From: Ignatzschineria ureiclastica
GTDB lineage: Bacteria; Pseudomonadota; Gammaproteobacteria; Cardiobacteriales; Wohlfahrtiimonadaceae
DNA length: 64,000 nucleotides
Direction of reading: 5' to 3'
Assembly: GCF_003121845.1 (NCBI RefSeq)
Contig: NZ_QEWQ01000004.1
Location: 162,943-226,942, forward strand
A program made the position numbers and the translations under genes. The notes under the pieces were generated by a model. It saw only the letters and a list, made by a program, of their open reading frames with translations, ran no database searches and had not been told where the DNA came from. Shown piece after piece: positions 18,768 through 27,886 of this stretch (the stretch's first letter is position 1; every line of letters begins with the position of its first letter).

Positions 18768-18823
18768 AATCCCGCACTCAAATAAGATGAAAGATTAATC
18801 ATCTATACTCAATCCGCGGGATT
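18768..18823. terminator. Bidirectional terminator-like hairpin between sseA and deoC
   Basis: Outer arms AATCCCGC (18768-18775) and GCGGGATT (18816-18823) pair perfectly and enclose a second hairpin GATGA...TCATC. T-rich tracts lie on both sides. It would stop transcripts arriving leftward from sseA. The rest of 18583-18767 is the AT-rich upstream region of deoC, with no clear operator. Confidence 0.6.
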
Positions 18824-18855
18824 ATTTTATATCTATTATTTTATATCTACTCTTG

Positions 18856-19027
18856 TAGAGTAAATTTGGTTTACAAAATGCTTTTTAAGCAGCGCGTATG
18901 AGATTTTAAAAGAATATAACACCTTACTCAATAACACTTGCAAGATGCCGGATAGAATGGCTACCTCTCTTTTTACAACCGATGCGCCGGCATTTTAATA
19001 AGCTTATTTTGAACCGACCTTACTATA
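18856..19027 (+). repeat. Family A repeat, full length
   Basis: A 172-bp copy starting TAGAGTAAATTTGG (one change in the left end) and ending ACCGACCTTACTATA. Interior as in the other copies, with several substitutions. Lies just beyond the 3' end of sseA. Confidence 0.85.
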
Positions 19028-19085
19028 TGTCTACTATTGAATGATCGATCAACCATTTTAGACATTTACTACTCTTTAAGATTGC

Positions 19086-19970
19086 TTAGTAAGGGACTTC
19101 ATTGCCCTCAGGACCTGTTACAATCGGACGATTATGATCTGAACACCATTCGCTCCAAGAACCGTGATAGAGGCGTGAAATGCCTAACCCTGCATAATAG
19201 AGTGCAAAGAGATTGTGGCAAGCGGATACGCCTGAACCACATTGATGTACCACCGTTGTAGGCTCAATACCGTCTAAGAAAGCAAGCCACTCTGACTTGA
19301 GTGTTGCAGGATCTTTGAAAGTCCCTTTTTCTGTAAGGTTTTGGGCAAAGGGATAATTGATTGCTGTGGGGATATGGCCGGCAATAGGGTCAAGGGGTTC
19401 CTCTTTCCCTTCAAATCGTGCTTCGCTTCTTGCGTCGACGAGTTGTAAACCTTCCTGACGATTGCCTAGAATGTGATCAAGGATTTCTGCTAAGAAAACC
19501 ACTTCGAAATCGCTCTCTTTGAGCTCGATATCGCCTTGTTCATTGATCGCTTGAGGATTATCTGTTTCAAGCGCTAAGCCTGCATCTACCCACGCTTTAT
19601 AACCACCGTCAAGCACTTGCACAGACTCGTGGCCTAAATAGCGTAAAATCCACCACGCGTGGCAGGCGAGCATACTATTTTGATCATCGTAGAAAACGAT
19701 ATGATCATCGTTATTAATCCCGAGATTTTGTAATTTTTCGATGAGAACATCTTGAGAGGCTAATGGATGACGGCCATTGTAGCCAGTGCGCTCTGCGCAG
19801 AGATCCTCTTCTAAATCAAGCCAAAGCGCGCCGGGAATCCGGGCTGTTTGGTAACTATTTTGTCCATATTGAGGATCAGCTAAATCATATCTTACATCGA
19901 TCACTTTCCAATTTGCATCTGAAAGATGACTCGATAGTTCCTCAACTTGAATGAGGGGTGACACTTGCAT
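19086..19970 (-). CDS. sseA: 3-mercaptopyruvate sulfurtransferase (SseA)
   Basis: Two-domain rhodanese of 294 residues. The first, inactive domain runs to about residue 150; the second carries the catalytic Cys 244 in HQCGSGVSA, the CGSGV(S/T)A loop that marks mercaptopyruvate sulfurtransferases rather than thiosulfate sulfurtransferases. Other family segments are RIPGALWLDLEEDL, YDDQNSMLACHAWW and GHIPTAINYPF. It transfers sulfur from mercaptopyruvate to thiol or cyanide acceptors in the cytosol. AAGGAG is seven bases before the ATG. Monocistronic by spacing. Confidence 0.93.
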   Translation of the reverse strand: MQVSPLIQVEELSSHLSDANWKVIDVRYDLADPQYGQNSYQTARIPGALWLDLEEDLCAERTGYNGRHPLASQDVLIEKLQNLGINNDDHIVFYDDQNSMLACHAWWILRYLGHESVQVLDGGYKAWVDAGLALETDNPQAINEQGDIELKESDFEVVFLAEILDHILGNRQEGLQLVDARSEARFEGKEEPLDPIAGHIPTAINYPFAQNLTEKGTFKDPATLKSEWLAFLDGIEPTTVVHQCGSGVSACHNLFALYYAGLGISRLYHGSWSEWCSDHNRPIVTGPEGNEVPY

Positions 19971-20555
19971 TGTAAACTCCTTATGATGTATGTAAGCAAG
20001 TCGTTAAAATACTGCCTTTCTTGAGCTATACGCACCCTCAAAACCTTAACAGCGATGACCGTTAAGTCCTGAATATAGGTATTCGTCGGGCGCGTGATCT
20101 GCTAAAAAAGCAGGGTATAAAAATAGATCATAGCGAGAGTGTTCATCGCCTGTAAAATAACTGTGCGTTATAACGATCAATAGGCCTGTTATCTTACTAT
20201 GTTGCGCAATAACTTGTGTGAGATATTGTGTGATCTATTCTTATTAAGAAATCATCTTTTATAACTTTTTCTTATTAATTCTTGTAATAGAATAGAGGAT
20301 TTAGCGATTTCTCACAATAGCTATATCAGCTCTTTATGTTATTTTTTAATCAAAATAATGGAGAATATCGCTATTGATTACTAAAAGTAATTCAAGTATT
20401 AACAATAAGTTAGATAAAGATAACAATGTTGCCTATTTTAAATGAATGAAATTCGAAAGGCTTATCTTGAGTGAGTCGGCATTATGCTAGAATAAGCCAT
20501 TAGAAACCCATATAAAGACAAACCAATATAAACCACAAATAGAAGAGATTACATA
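19971..20555. other. 585-bp gap, AT-rich, with a fragment of family B
   Basis: No gene is supported here. Around 20087-20100 the string GGGCGCGTGATCTG matches the family B core, so a decayed piece of that repeat is present. From about 20220 to 20450 the DNA is strongly AT-rich, compatible with the promoter regions of the divergent sseA and yffB, but no box can be assigned with confidence. Confidence 0.5.
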
Positions 20556-20912
20556 ATGATTGTTTACGGAATTAAAAATTGTAATACGATGAAAAAGGCC
20601 TTTACTTGGTTAGATGAGCATCATATTGCCTATGAGTTTGTCGATTATCGTAATCCGGGCTTAAGTACGGAAACGCTTCAGGGGATTTTGAAGCTGATTG
20701 ATCTTGATGATCTTGTGAATAAACGGAGTACTAGTTGGCGCGCATTAAGCGATAGTGATAAAGAAGCGGTGCTTAATCCGGCAACGGCAATAGCAGTGTT
20801 ACAGGCACATCCTACCTTAATTAAGCGCCCCTTAATTGTAGAGGGTTCTAAAGCTTATGTCGGGTTTTCTGAAGAAGCGTTCACACAGCAGTTTGTATCA
20901 TCATTATCATAA
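20556..20912 (+). CDS. yffB: ArsC/Spx-family thioredoxin-fold protein, YffB type
   Basis: 118 residues. The start MIVYGIKNCNTMKKAFTWLD matches the YffB group of the arsenate reductase family: one N-terminal Cys (Cys 9), not a CXXC pair. The C-terminal KRPLIVEGSKAYVGFSEE is the ArsC-family R/K-P-hydrophobic segment. The family is suggested to act as glutathione-dependent thiol reductase, but the substrate is unknown. ATG 20556 has a weak AGAAGAG upstream. Single gene, followed directly by a family A repeat. Confidence 0.88.
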   Translation: MIVYGIKNCNTMKKAFTWLDEHHIAYEFVDYRNPGLSTETLQGILKLIDLDDLVNKRSTSWRALSDSDKEAVLNPATAIAVLQAHPTLIKRPLIVEGSKAYVGFSEEAFTQQFVSSLS

Positions 20913-20926
20913 ATTGAGCATAGCGA

Positions 20927-21111
20927 TATAGTAAATTTGGTTTAAGAAAACTGGTTTTTAAACAGTTATTGCGCGTGGTTTTAAAAGAATTTAAAAGAAC
21001 ATAAACCTGACTCACCAACACTTGCAAGATGCCGGATAGAACAGCTTCCTTGCCTAGATCAACCGATGCGCCGGCATTTTAATAAGCTTATGTCGAACCG
21101 ATATGACTATA
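20927..21111 (+). repeat. Family A repeat, long copy
   Basis: A 185-bp copy starting TATAGTAAATTTGG and ending ACCGATATGACTATA. It is longer than the others because the TTTAAAAGAA motif in the interior is duplicated. It lies between the convergent yffB and methyltransferase genes. Confidence 0.87.
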
Positions 21112-21130
21112 AGAGAATAGCGAGAAATAC

Positions 21131-21739
21131 TTACCGGCGCTTAGCTAACCATACTGAACGGTAACCGCAGTTAGGATCTTGTAGTTGATATTGCAATAGA
21201 CCAAATTGTTGCTGAATCAAGGTTTGCCGATATTCATTCTCTGATAAGCTCGCGTGATAGAGCGGATGACCATTGAAATCGCCGATGGCCTCGCCATTTT
21301 CGTGGCCACTCGTGAAGAGTAGGGGGGCATTGGGTTTTGCCCATTGTGAGAGTTTGCTAAATAGCGCTAACTGCTTTGCTTGAGGTAGATGAAAGAGACT
21401 ATCCCACGCAATAATCGCGTCAAATTGTGTGGATAGTTCAACCTCACAGATATCAGCGAGTTGCCAAGTCTGATCGGGGAATTGCTTCTGTGCGCGTTTG
21501 ATAAAAGGTTTGACCTGATCAATACCATAGATCGAGAATCCTTGCGCAATACAATATTCAGCAATCGGTTGCCCGGTGCCACAGCCTAAATCGAGAATCG
21601 TGCCATTTGCAGGAATCAGTTTAAGAAAACGATCTAGCCAAGTCTGCTCTACAAATTCACTCTCAAGGCGAAGCTTTTGCCACGCTTTCGCATAGCGTTT
21701 ATAGAGAATAGGGATAAGATCAGCTGATGGATGGGGCAT
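21131..21739 (-). CDS. Class I SAM-dependent methyltransferase of unknown substrate
   Basis: 202 residues. Motif I is TILDLGCGTGQPIAEY (about residues 45-60). The acidic strand-2 residue follows in YGIDQVKPF. Motif III/IV is FDAIIAWDSLFHLPQ. The fold is a small-molecule-type methyltransferase (Methyltransf_25/11-like). There is no RNA- or DNA-binding extension. C-terminal residues (NENEYR, LQDPNCGYRSVWLAKRR) are consistent with a complete protein. The ATG at 21739 starts MPHPSADLIPILY; the ribosome site is weak. Substrate cannot be inferred from the neighbours. Confidence 0.8.
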   Translation of the reverse strand: MPHPSADLIPILYKRYAKAWQKLRLESEFVEQTWLDRFLKLIPANGTILDLGCGTGQPIAEYCIAQGFSIYGIDQVKPFIKRAQKQFPDQTWQLADICEVELSTQFDAIIAWDSLFHLPQAKQLALFSKLSQWAKPNAPLLFTSGHENGEAIGDFNGHPLYHASLSENEYRQTLIQQQFGLLQYQLQDPNCGYRSVWLAKRR

Positions 21740-21833
21740 AAGTACCTTATTTAATGATTAATGCAGTAGGTTGCCATATTCTACGTTAATTCCCTTTATT
21801 CGTATAGCCTAGTACAGATTGGGAAAATCTAAA

Positions 21834-21862
21834 GATAAAAGGGACGACAGATTGTCATCCCT
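21834..21862 (-). terminator. Terminator after ankyrin-repeat gene
   Basis: On the minus strand the stem AGGGATGAC / GTCGTCCCT (one G-U pair) with a short loop is followed by TTTTATC. It lies about 70 bases beyond the ankyrin gene stop. Confidence 0.7.
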
Positions 21863-21931
21863 CTAATGATTAGTTCTTTCTATTCAGCTCAGTGATGGTT
21901 TGATCTAATAGAATTAAAACCCATTACAGGC

Positions 21932-22711
21932 TTACTCACACGCCGGCTTTCCGGTACGATGATTAACTGCTCCATTTTCAATCAGTAACTGTACCACTTG
22001 GTTATTGCCTCGTTCACAAGCAAAAGTAAGCGCATCTTGATCAAATGCAGGACTATTCACATCCGTTTCTGTTGTCACTCGATTAGGTTCAGCACCGAGT
22101 TTTAAGAGATAATCGACTATTTCATAACGATCATTACTCGCGGCGACAATGAGCATCGTTTCACCCTGCATATCGTGTACTTGGTCATTAATATCGACTT
22201 TATCTTTCAATAGCTCATAAAGCTTTGCAAAAACGTTAACATTTTTCCCAAGTGCTGCTGATTTCAGTACGTGACTGACATCGCCTCGATCCGTTGCCCA
22301 AAGGTCAGCATTTTGAGAGAGTAGATAATCGACCATATCCTCATAACCGATAAATGCCGCCCAACCTAGCGCTGTTTGTCCGAGGCTTGCTTCATCTTTC
22401 ACTTCAATATCTTGGCCATTTTCCACCATTGCTTTCACCGTAGCAAGATCGCCTTGTTTCACCGCATCAAACCAAGCAGCATCAGGGCCTTCAGAGGGTT
22501 TATCATAGAATACCCGCCAAGCTAAACGATCAGGATTAGCAATCTCTACCATTTCAGAATAATCTAAGCGAAATTGCTGATAATCTTCAGGGTTACTAGG
22601 ATTGAGCTGCGCTCCTTGAGCGAATGAAGCGCCTAATAGGATGAGTGAGGCTATTAATGTTTTTCGATAAGTTACTTTTTGTGTTGGAAGTTTAAATAGT
22701 TTTTTTGCCAT
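21932..22711 (-). CDS. Secreted ankyrin-repeat protein
   Basis: 259 residues from ATG 22711 (MAKKLFKL). A basic n-region and the hydrophobic stretch TLIASLILLGASFAQGA form a signal peptide with a probable cut near residue 34, so the mature protein is periplasmic. About residues 80-250 hold four to five ankyrin repeats, visible as QTALGWAAFIGYEDMVDYLL, ETMLIVAASNDRYEIVDYLL and DALTFACERGNNQVVQLLIE. Such proteins mediate protein binding; the partner is unknown. AAGGAG lies about 12 bases upstream. An in-frame extension to 22786 would put 25 residues before the signal peptide and is less likely. A terminator follows. Confidence 0.8.
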   Translation of the reverse strand: MAKKLFKLPTQKVTYRKTLIASLILLGASFAQGAQLNPSNPEDYQQFRLDYSEMVEIANPDRLAWRVFYDKPSEGPDAAWFDAVKQGDLATVKAMVENGQDIEVKDEASLGQTALGWAAFIGYEDMVDYLLSQNADLWATDRGDVSHVLKSAALGKNVNVFAKLYELLKDKVDINDQVHDMQGETMLIVAASNDRYEIVDYLLKLGAEPNRVTTETDVNSPAFDQDALTFACERGNNQVVQLLIENGAVNHRTGKPACE

Positions 22712-22873
22712 AAAGGAAATACACTCCTTGTTATATAAAGATGGAATGAAATATCGTGTTGAGGAAAACCTCATTTCTTTAAACATAACATAGGAAATTC
22801 CTAGAAATTTACAGTGAGTGAAAAAGCTTGTAAAGGGATATTTAGTTGCTAGAAGTCCGCATTGTCTGCAAGT

Positions 22874-23908
22874 TTACACACGATCAATCGGTGTAATCTC
22901 ATCGATGGTTTCAGCAGGCGTTTCATCCTCTTCAGATTCATCTTTATAATTCGGCATTGATTCGTGAATACTATCACGAAGTTGCCGGCGATATTGATAG
23001 CGACTATTGATATTGTTGGCAATAATCATACTGCACACAATGATGACGCCGGTAAGCTCTAAAGGCTCAACGCCGTGCCCTTGAATAAGACGAATAATCA
23101 CCGTTGTAATCGGGGCAATATTGATAAAGAGCACCGCATTGAGGGGACCTAAGCTCTGCACACCTTTGTTCCAACCTAAAAGCGCGAAAAGGCCAGGGAA
23201 GAGGATCATAAAGAGAAAATGATATTTGACCGAAAAGATCTCAGGAAGTGTTGGGACAGAAATTTTGCCCATTGCGGTGCCGACCATAACGATGATGAAT
23301 GTGGTAAGCATCCCGTAGATCAAACTCAATGTGGAATAACGAAGTACGGACCATTGTGGTAGACGAGAGCCCCCGATAGTATAAAGCGCCCAGCCGAGTG
23401 CCGCGATTAAGAGAAAGAGAAATGGAATCAGACGACCGCCTGAGAAAATTGTACTAAAGTCGCCGTTAGTGACGACAAGCGCTACGCCGACAAAGGCGAT
23501 TAGAATTGTGCAAAGTGTAAAGTTATTCGGGCGTGAACGATAATAGACCCACATAACAATAGCTGAGAGAATCGGCACAGAGGCTTCCATAATAGAGGCA
23601 ATTAATACCCCAGGATCGCCGAGTTGTTCCTGACCGATAAACATTAATAGATTATAGACAGTAAAACCCATTGTTCCGAAGAACCAGATCATTGGTAGAT
23701 GCCCTTCAGCGCGAAACGCACTAGGGCCTTCTTTCAGGTAGAGGATAATGGCAAGAATAATGGCGACCGGCACATAACGCAATAGAGTAAAATAGTAAGG
23801 ATTAACAACCTTAAAAATCTCACCGGCAACGGGGAACATTGCGCCCCAAGATGCACTTGCGATGATGAGTAATAATGCGCCATATAAAACGTTCGGACGA
23901 CCTGCCAT
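22874..23908 (-). CDS. EamA/DMT-family transporter, divergent from LysR gene
   Basis: 344 residues with ten transmembrane helices (about residues 5-300) and a hydrophilic C-terminal tail rich in Glu and Asp (about 45 residues). EamA signatures include SASWGAMFPVAGEIFK in helix 1, LIASIMEASVPILSAIVMWVY at the end of repeat 1, and GPLNAVLFINIAPITTVIIRL in repeat 2. Substrate unknown. AAGGGGGAA about ten bases before the ATG is a strong ribosome site. It is transcribed away from the LysR gene at 24374, a classic regulator-exporter arrangement, so that regulator probably controls it. Confidence 0.85.
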   Translation of the reverse strand: MAGRPNVLYGALLLIIASASWGAMFPVAGEIFKVVNPYYFTLLRYVPVAIILAIILYLKEGPSAFRAEGHLPMIWFFGTMGFTVYNLLMFIGQEQLGDPGVLIASIMEASVPILSAIVMWVYYRSRPNNFTLCTILIAFVGVALVVTNGDFSTIFSGGRLIPFLFLLIAALGWALYTIGGSRLPQWSVLRYSTLSLIYGMLTTFIIVMVGTAMGKISVPTLPEIFSVKYHFLFMILFPGLFALLGWNKGVQSLGPLNAVLFINIAPITTVIIRLIQGHGVEPLELTGVIIVCSMIIANNINSRYQYRRQLRDSIHESMPNYKDESEEDETPAETIDEITPIDRV

Positions 23909-24373
23909 TTGAAAAATTCCCCCTTATCATTAAAATCTTCCATACAATCACACTGCACTATTTAGCTACTATTTTGATAACCTCTCAATAGTTGTTCGAC
24001 AGAGATCAGAAAAATAGTTCTATTTTAATAGTTGTTAAATGATTGAGACTTCAAGATTCTATGTTTTAAATTATTTATGTTCTAAATTATTATTGTTAAT
24101 GAGTAATATATTACTAACTACTTGTTGTTATAGAATAATTTCATTCATTATTGGGGTGGTATTGATCGCTTTTCAGCCCGCAATAAATCGTTGATTTCAT
24201 CCTTTTCAGAGTGCAAAATAAACGCACTAGATTTGCTACTTTAATGCTTCTTTCATATCTTGTAAAACGATTAATTATATTAGTTGATATCATTTTTAGT
24301 GATGGATATAATTGCCTGATCAGAGAGATATTTTTTGCCAATAATCATCAGCCAGAAGAGGTAGAGCGTCATT
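23909..24373. promoter_or_regulatory. Divergent promoter region between DMT exporter and LysR regulator
   Basis: This 465-bp AT-rich spacer contains no supported gene. A LysR site is expected here by analogy (T-N11-A dyad); several weak AT-rich dyads exist, for example around the stretch TTGATATCAT, but none stands out enough to assign. Confidence 0.4.
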
Positions 24374-25261
24374 ATGAACGATCGGGATTTAAGAATATTC
24401 ACCAAGGTTGCCGAATTAGGATCGATTAGTCACGTGGCGAAAGAGCTCAACTATGTGCAATCTAATATCAGCTCAAGGATTCAAAAGCTTGAGGAAGATC
24501 TTAATGTCACGCTCTTTTTTCGTAGTAAACAAGGAATGCAACTCACGCCCGAGGGCAAAGTATTAGTAGATATTGCGTATAAGATTATTGAACTCTCCGA
24601 TAAGATGATGCAAGTGGCTAAATCAGGGGGAATGCCGGTTGGGAAGTTAGAGATTGCCTCGGTAGAAACGGTGATCAAATTACCGCTGATACTCTCTAAA
24701 TTTAATAAGAGTTATGCCGGAGTTGATCTACGATTAGCCACAGGTGTGACAACAGAGCTACGGGATAAGGTGCTCAATTATCAACTTGATGGCGCATTTG
24801 TTACCAAAAGCCGTTTAACAAGTCATCCTGAACTACAAGAATTAGATGTATTTGAAGAGAAATTAGTCCTTATTGCCGATGAGAAAGTAGAGGATCTCTC
24901 CGAGCTACTTGAAAGACCGCTATTGAGTTTTAGCGATGGTTGTGGCTATCGAGCCAAATTCCACGAATGGCTTAAAGCAAGTGGATTAGAAGCGACTAAG
25001 AATATGGAATTAGGCACCTTAGAGACAACGCTTGGAAGTGTGATTTCAGGTTTAGGCATCGCTTTTGTTCCTTACTCGGCAGTTGCCCATTATGAGAAAC
25101 GAGGATTAATCTACTGCCACGAGCTTCCTTCAGCTTATAGCGAAATCACTACGACTTTTATCTACCGAAAAGATGAAGAGATTAGCCCGGTATTAAGGGC
25201 ATTTGTTGAAGTGATTAAAGAGACCAAAGACGATGCAATTTCCCCTTTTTACCGCTTTTAA
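24374..25261 (+). CDS. LysR-family transcriptional regulator
   Basis: 295 residues. The N-terminal winged helix-turn-helix (about residues 1-60) reads DLRIFTKVAELGSISHVAKELNYVQSNISSRIQKLEEDL, followed by LFFRSKQGMQLTPEGK, standard for LysR proteins. The rest is the periplasmic-binding-like effector domain (about 90-290), with VFEEKLVLIADEKV and GLGIAFVPYSAV. GAGGT/AGAG lie just upstream of ATG 24374. Divergent from the DMT transporter at 22874-23908, which is its likely target, along with its own gene. Effector unknown; the neighbouring 98-residue gene follows 75 bases later. Confidence 0.92.
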   Translation: MNDRDLRIFTKVAELGSISHVAKELNYVQSNISSRIQKLEEDLNVTLFFRSKQGMQLTPEGKVLVDIAYKIIELSDKMMQVAKSGGMPVGKLEIASVETVIKLPLILSKFNKSYAGVDLRLATGVTTELRDKVLNYQLDGAFVTKSRLTSHPELQELDVFEEKLVLIADEKVEDLSELLERPLLSFSDGCGYRAKFHEWLKASGLEATKNMELGTLETTLGSVISGLGIAFVPYSAVAHYEKRGLIYCHELPSAYSEITTTFIYRKDEEISPVLRAFVEVIKETKDDAISPFYRF

Positions 25262-25336
25262 TGATTAAATTGTTGTCATTGGGGAATGATTGAAATATTT
25301 AAGTTATTCAGTGAGTAGGGGAATCAATATTATTTT

Positions 25337-25633
25337 ATGGAACTCGTCGTTATTGGTTGTATCTTGTTAGTGGCATTGAGCTCAGTGCGTTTTGTCTTTG
25401 GTTTTGCAAGTCGCATTGTCTCCTTCTTTGTCCGAACATTTATTCGATTAGTCTTTATCCTCATTTTTATTGTTGGCGCTATTTGGGCTTATGATTACTA
25501 TAAAGTCTATCAAAATAGAGTGCGTATTGATGCCGAGAGCGGGCAATCAATGAATTCCTCTAACTCGGGAGGGAATAGAGATCCGCAATCACCGACGGTA
25601 ATAGATCAGGTAATTGAAATTATTAAGAAATAA
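25337..25633 (+). CDS. Small hypothetical membrane protein
   Basis: 98 residues. Residues 1-20 and about 32-52 are hydrophobic, with a basic pair of turns between them, so two transmembrane helices are likely. The C-terminal 40 residues are hydrophilic and Ser/Asn/Gly-rich, ending in VIDQVIEIIKK. No recognised family. It follows the LysR gene on the same strand by 75 bases and ends at a strong hairpin terminator. The open frame, membrane pattern and terminator make it a plausible gene, but the ribosome site (AGGGGAAT, about 14 bases upstream) is distant. Confidence 0.6.
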   Translation: MELVVIGCILLVALSSVRFVFGFASRIVSFFVRTFIRLVFILIFIVGAIWAYDYYKVYQNRVRIDAESGQSMNSSNSGGNRDPQSPTVIDQVIEIIKK

Positions 25634-25640
25634 TATTAAA

Positions 25641-25686
25641 AAATAGCTAAGAAACGAGCGCCATTGACACCGTTTCTTAGCTATTT
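25641..25686. terminator. Bidirectional terminator between convergent genes
   Basis: Perfect 16-base arms AAATAGCTAAGAAACG and CGTTTCTTAGCTATTT around a 14-base loop, with A-rich and T-containing flanks. Lies between the small membrane protein gene and the APC permease gene. Confidence 0.85.
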
Positions 25687-25703
25687 GTCTCTGCTTGCTG
25701 ATA

Positions 25704-27089
25704 TTACTGTTCTAATCGTTTTTCAATAATCGCATCAATCTCATCGTGGCCAATTTCAGGAATCGGTTTTTTGAAGAATCTCGTTAAAATGGTGAGATAG
25801 ACAATGCCTAAGCCAAGCCAAAGAAGACCAATGGTCATTGCGTGACTATCGAGATTGATCCAGAGCCAAATGGTAAGCGCCATTCCACAAGCGGGCAAAA
25901 TTCCGTAGGAGAAGATGCCTTTGAGATGGAGATTCTCTCTATTTTGAGTAAAGAGATGGCTTTTAATGACGCACGCATTCACAGAGGTAAAGGCTACTAA
26001 AGCGCCGAAACTAATCATTGAAACCACTAAATTGAGCGGAATAATGAGGGAAATAAGTGAAAAGGTGGCAACGCAGATCAGCGCTAAATGCGGTGTATGG
26101 AATTTAGGATGAAGATGATAAAACACCTTTCTCGGTAAAACACCTTCCCGACCCATTGCAAAGAGAATACGAGAAACACTCGTTTGAGAGGTCATCGCAG
26201 AGGCATACACACCGGTGAGATAAGTGGCTAAGAAGAGATCTGATAGCAGTTTACCGCCGAAATGGCTCATCTCGCCAACACGATTCATAATATCAAGGCT
26301 CGCAGTCTCTTGTTTACTCTCAAGAGCAAAGTCTTGCCATTCTGGATAGGAAAGGTTTGCGGTATAAGAGATCACTAAGAAGATCGCACCGGCAATCACC
26401 ACGGTCAACATAATCGCCCGGGGCAAGGTTTTTGAGGCATTTTTAGTCTCCTCTGCCATAGTTGCAATGGCATCAAACCCTAAGAATGCTAAGCAGAGCA
26501 CTGCGGCCCCCGAGAGTAATCCTCCTAATTCATCGCCTTGAGGCGTTAATGGGGCCAATAGATTAGTCGGTGAAAGGTCAGCACTCCGTAAGCTCAGAAC
26601 AATAAAGAGACCGATAAAGAGCACCTGTAATGTAATCAGAAAGAGATTCACTGGCGTGACGAGTTTAACGCCGATATAGTTTAAAATCGTGACCGAAATT
26701 AAGCATCCAAGAATAAAGCCCCAAGCGGGAATTGCCGGGAATGCTTCGTGGAGGTAGAGACCGAGCACGACATAATTCACAATGGGAAGAAAGAGATAAT
26801 CAAGCACTTGTACCCAACCCACAGAAAAACCGATGAAAGAACCAAAGGTGCGTTGACTGTAAGAGTAGGCTGAGCCAGAGAGGGGGAGAAGCGTCGACAT
26901 ACGACAATAACTGAGTGCGGTAAAGAAGATCATCACTAACGTCACGATATAGGCGATCGGTAGGTGGCCACTACTGAGGTAAGTGACTTGCCCGTAAGTG
27001 GTAAATATTCCTAATGGAACCATATAGGCTAGGCCAAAGAGGATTAAAATGGGGGTTGTTAAGACTCGGTTCATTGCCGGCTGGGACAT
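25704..27089 (-). CDS. APC-superfamily amino acid/polyamine permease
   Basis: 461 residues from ATG 27089 with about 12 transmembrane helices. The amino acid-polyamine-organocation fold is shown by GLAYMVPLGIFTTYG in helix 1, the broken-helix 6 segment LAFLGFDAIATMAEETKNAS, and GREGVLPRKVFYHLHPKFHTP in the loop after helix 8. The overall character resembles putrescine/amino acid importers of the PuuP-like group, but the substrate is not assignable. GGAG lies nine bases before ATG 27089; the upstream in-frame ATG 27119 lacks such a site and would place it inside the gene. Monocistronic, bounded by a terminator. Confidence 0.88.
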   Translation of the reverse strand: MSQPAMNRVLTTPILILFGLAYMVPLGIFTTYGQVTYLSSGHLPIAYIVTLVMIFFTALSYCRMSTLLPLSGSAYSYSQRTFGSFIGFSVGWVQVLDYLFLPIVNYVVLGLYLHEAFPAIPAWGFILGCLISVTILNYIGVKLVTPVNLFLITLQVLFIGLFIVLSLRSADLSPTNLLAPLTPQGDELGGLLSGAAVLCLAFLGFDAIATMAEETKNASKTLPRAIMLTVVIAGAIFLVISYTANLSYPEWQDFALESKQETASLDIMNRVGEMSHFGGKLLSDLFLATYLTGVYASAMTSQTSVSRILFAMGREGVLPRKVFYHLHPKFHTPHLALICVATFSLISLIIPLNLVVSMISFGALVAFTSVNACVIKSHLFTQNRENLHLKGIFSYGILPACGMALTIWLWINLDSHAMTIGLLWLGLGIVYLTILTRFFKKPIPEIGHDEIDAIIEKRLEQ

Positions 27090-27354
27090 CGCTATCATCT
27101 CCTTCCAGAAGTCTCTCAAGAGACCTCTATTAATTAAAACCTCAATATTTTGAGGGGTGAAAAAGTCGCCTCAATAGTAGAGCAACTCTCATTCTAGGGC
27201 GACCTATTTATGCCAAAATAAGATTTAATTTTTTTATGCAATTGAGTGAATAGATAATTTTTTATGAACAGATAACCGGAAAATCCCATTTTAGCTGCTT
27301 ATCGATCTGCTTTTGCTAAGAAGATCGTTAAAAGAATAATTATGGTCAATTTTG

Positions 27355-27742
27355 TATGGGCAATTTGGTTTAAGAAAAATTGTTTTAAGCAGTGAGTATT
27401 AAATTTTAAAAAACATAAAACCGTACTAAACAACACTTGTAAGATGCCGGATAGAACGACTTCCTTGCCTCTATTAGCAGATGCGCCGGCATTTTTATAA
27501 GCTTATTTTGAACCGATCTTACTATAAAACCGTACTAAACAACACTTGCAAGATGCCGGATAGAACGACTTCCTTGCCTCTATTAGCAGATGCGCCGGCA
27601 TTTTTATAAGCTTATTTTGAACCGATCTTACTATAAAACCGTACTAAACAACGCTTGCAAGATGCCGAGTAGAACAGTTCATTTGCTTCTTATAACCAAT
27701 GTCCAGCATTTCCCTAAGCTGATTTTGAATGGATCTTACGAT
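27355..27742 (+). repeat. Family A repeat locus with tandem 109-bp amplification
   Basis: A full-length copy (decayed left end TATGGGCAATTTGG) is followed by extra copies of its right-hand part. The motif CCGTACTAAACAAC starts at 27421, 27530 and 27639, an exact 109-bp period. The first two units are almost identical. The third has diverged and ends TTACGATA. Each unit has the ATGCCGG/CCGGCAT hairpin and a right inverted end. This fills most of the 797-bp gap between the APC permease and the amidohydrolase; no gene is seen. Confidence 0.87.
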
Positions 27743-27782
27743 AAAAGAGGGATTCAAAAATAGGTGAAAGGGTTATCAAAAA

Positions 27783-27852
27783 GAACCACTAACAATCACA
27801 AAATGAGATGATCTATTCGTCTACCTATTTTGAATATCGTTAGTGGTTTTTG
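27783..27852 (-). terminator. Possible terminator after amidohydrolase gene
   Basis: Arms GAACCACTAAC and GTTAGTGGTTTTTG pair over at least ten bases around a long (about 45-base) loop. A T-rich tail follows on the minus strand. It lies 35 bases beyond the amidohydrolase stop. The long loop makes it less certain. Confidence 0.5.
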
Positions 27853-27886
27853 TTCTATTCTATTGCAATTGATCTAATTGTCAGTT

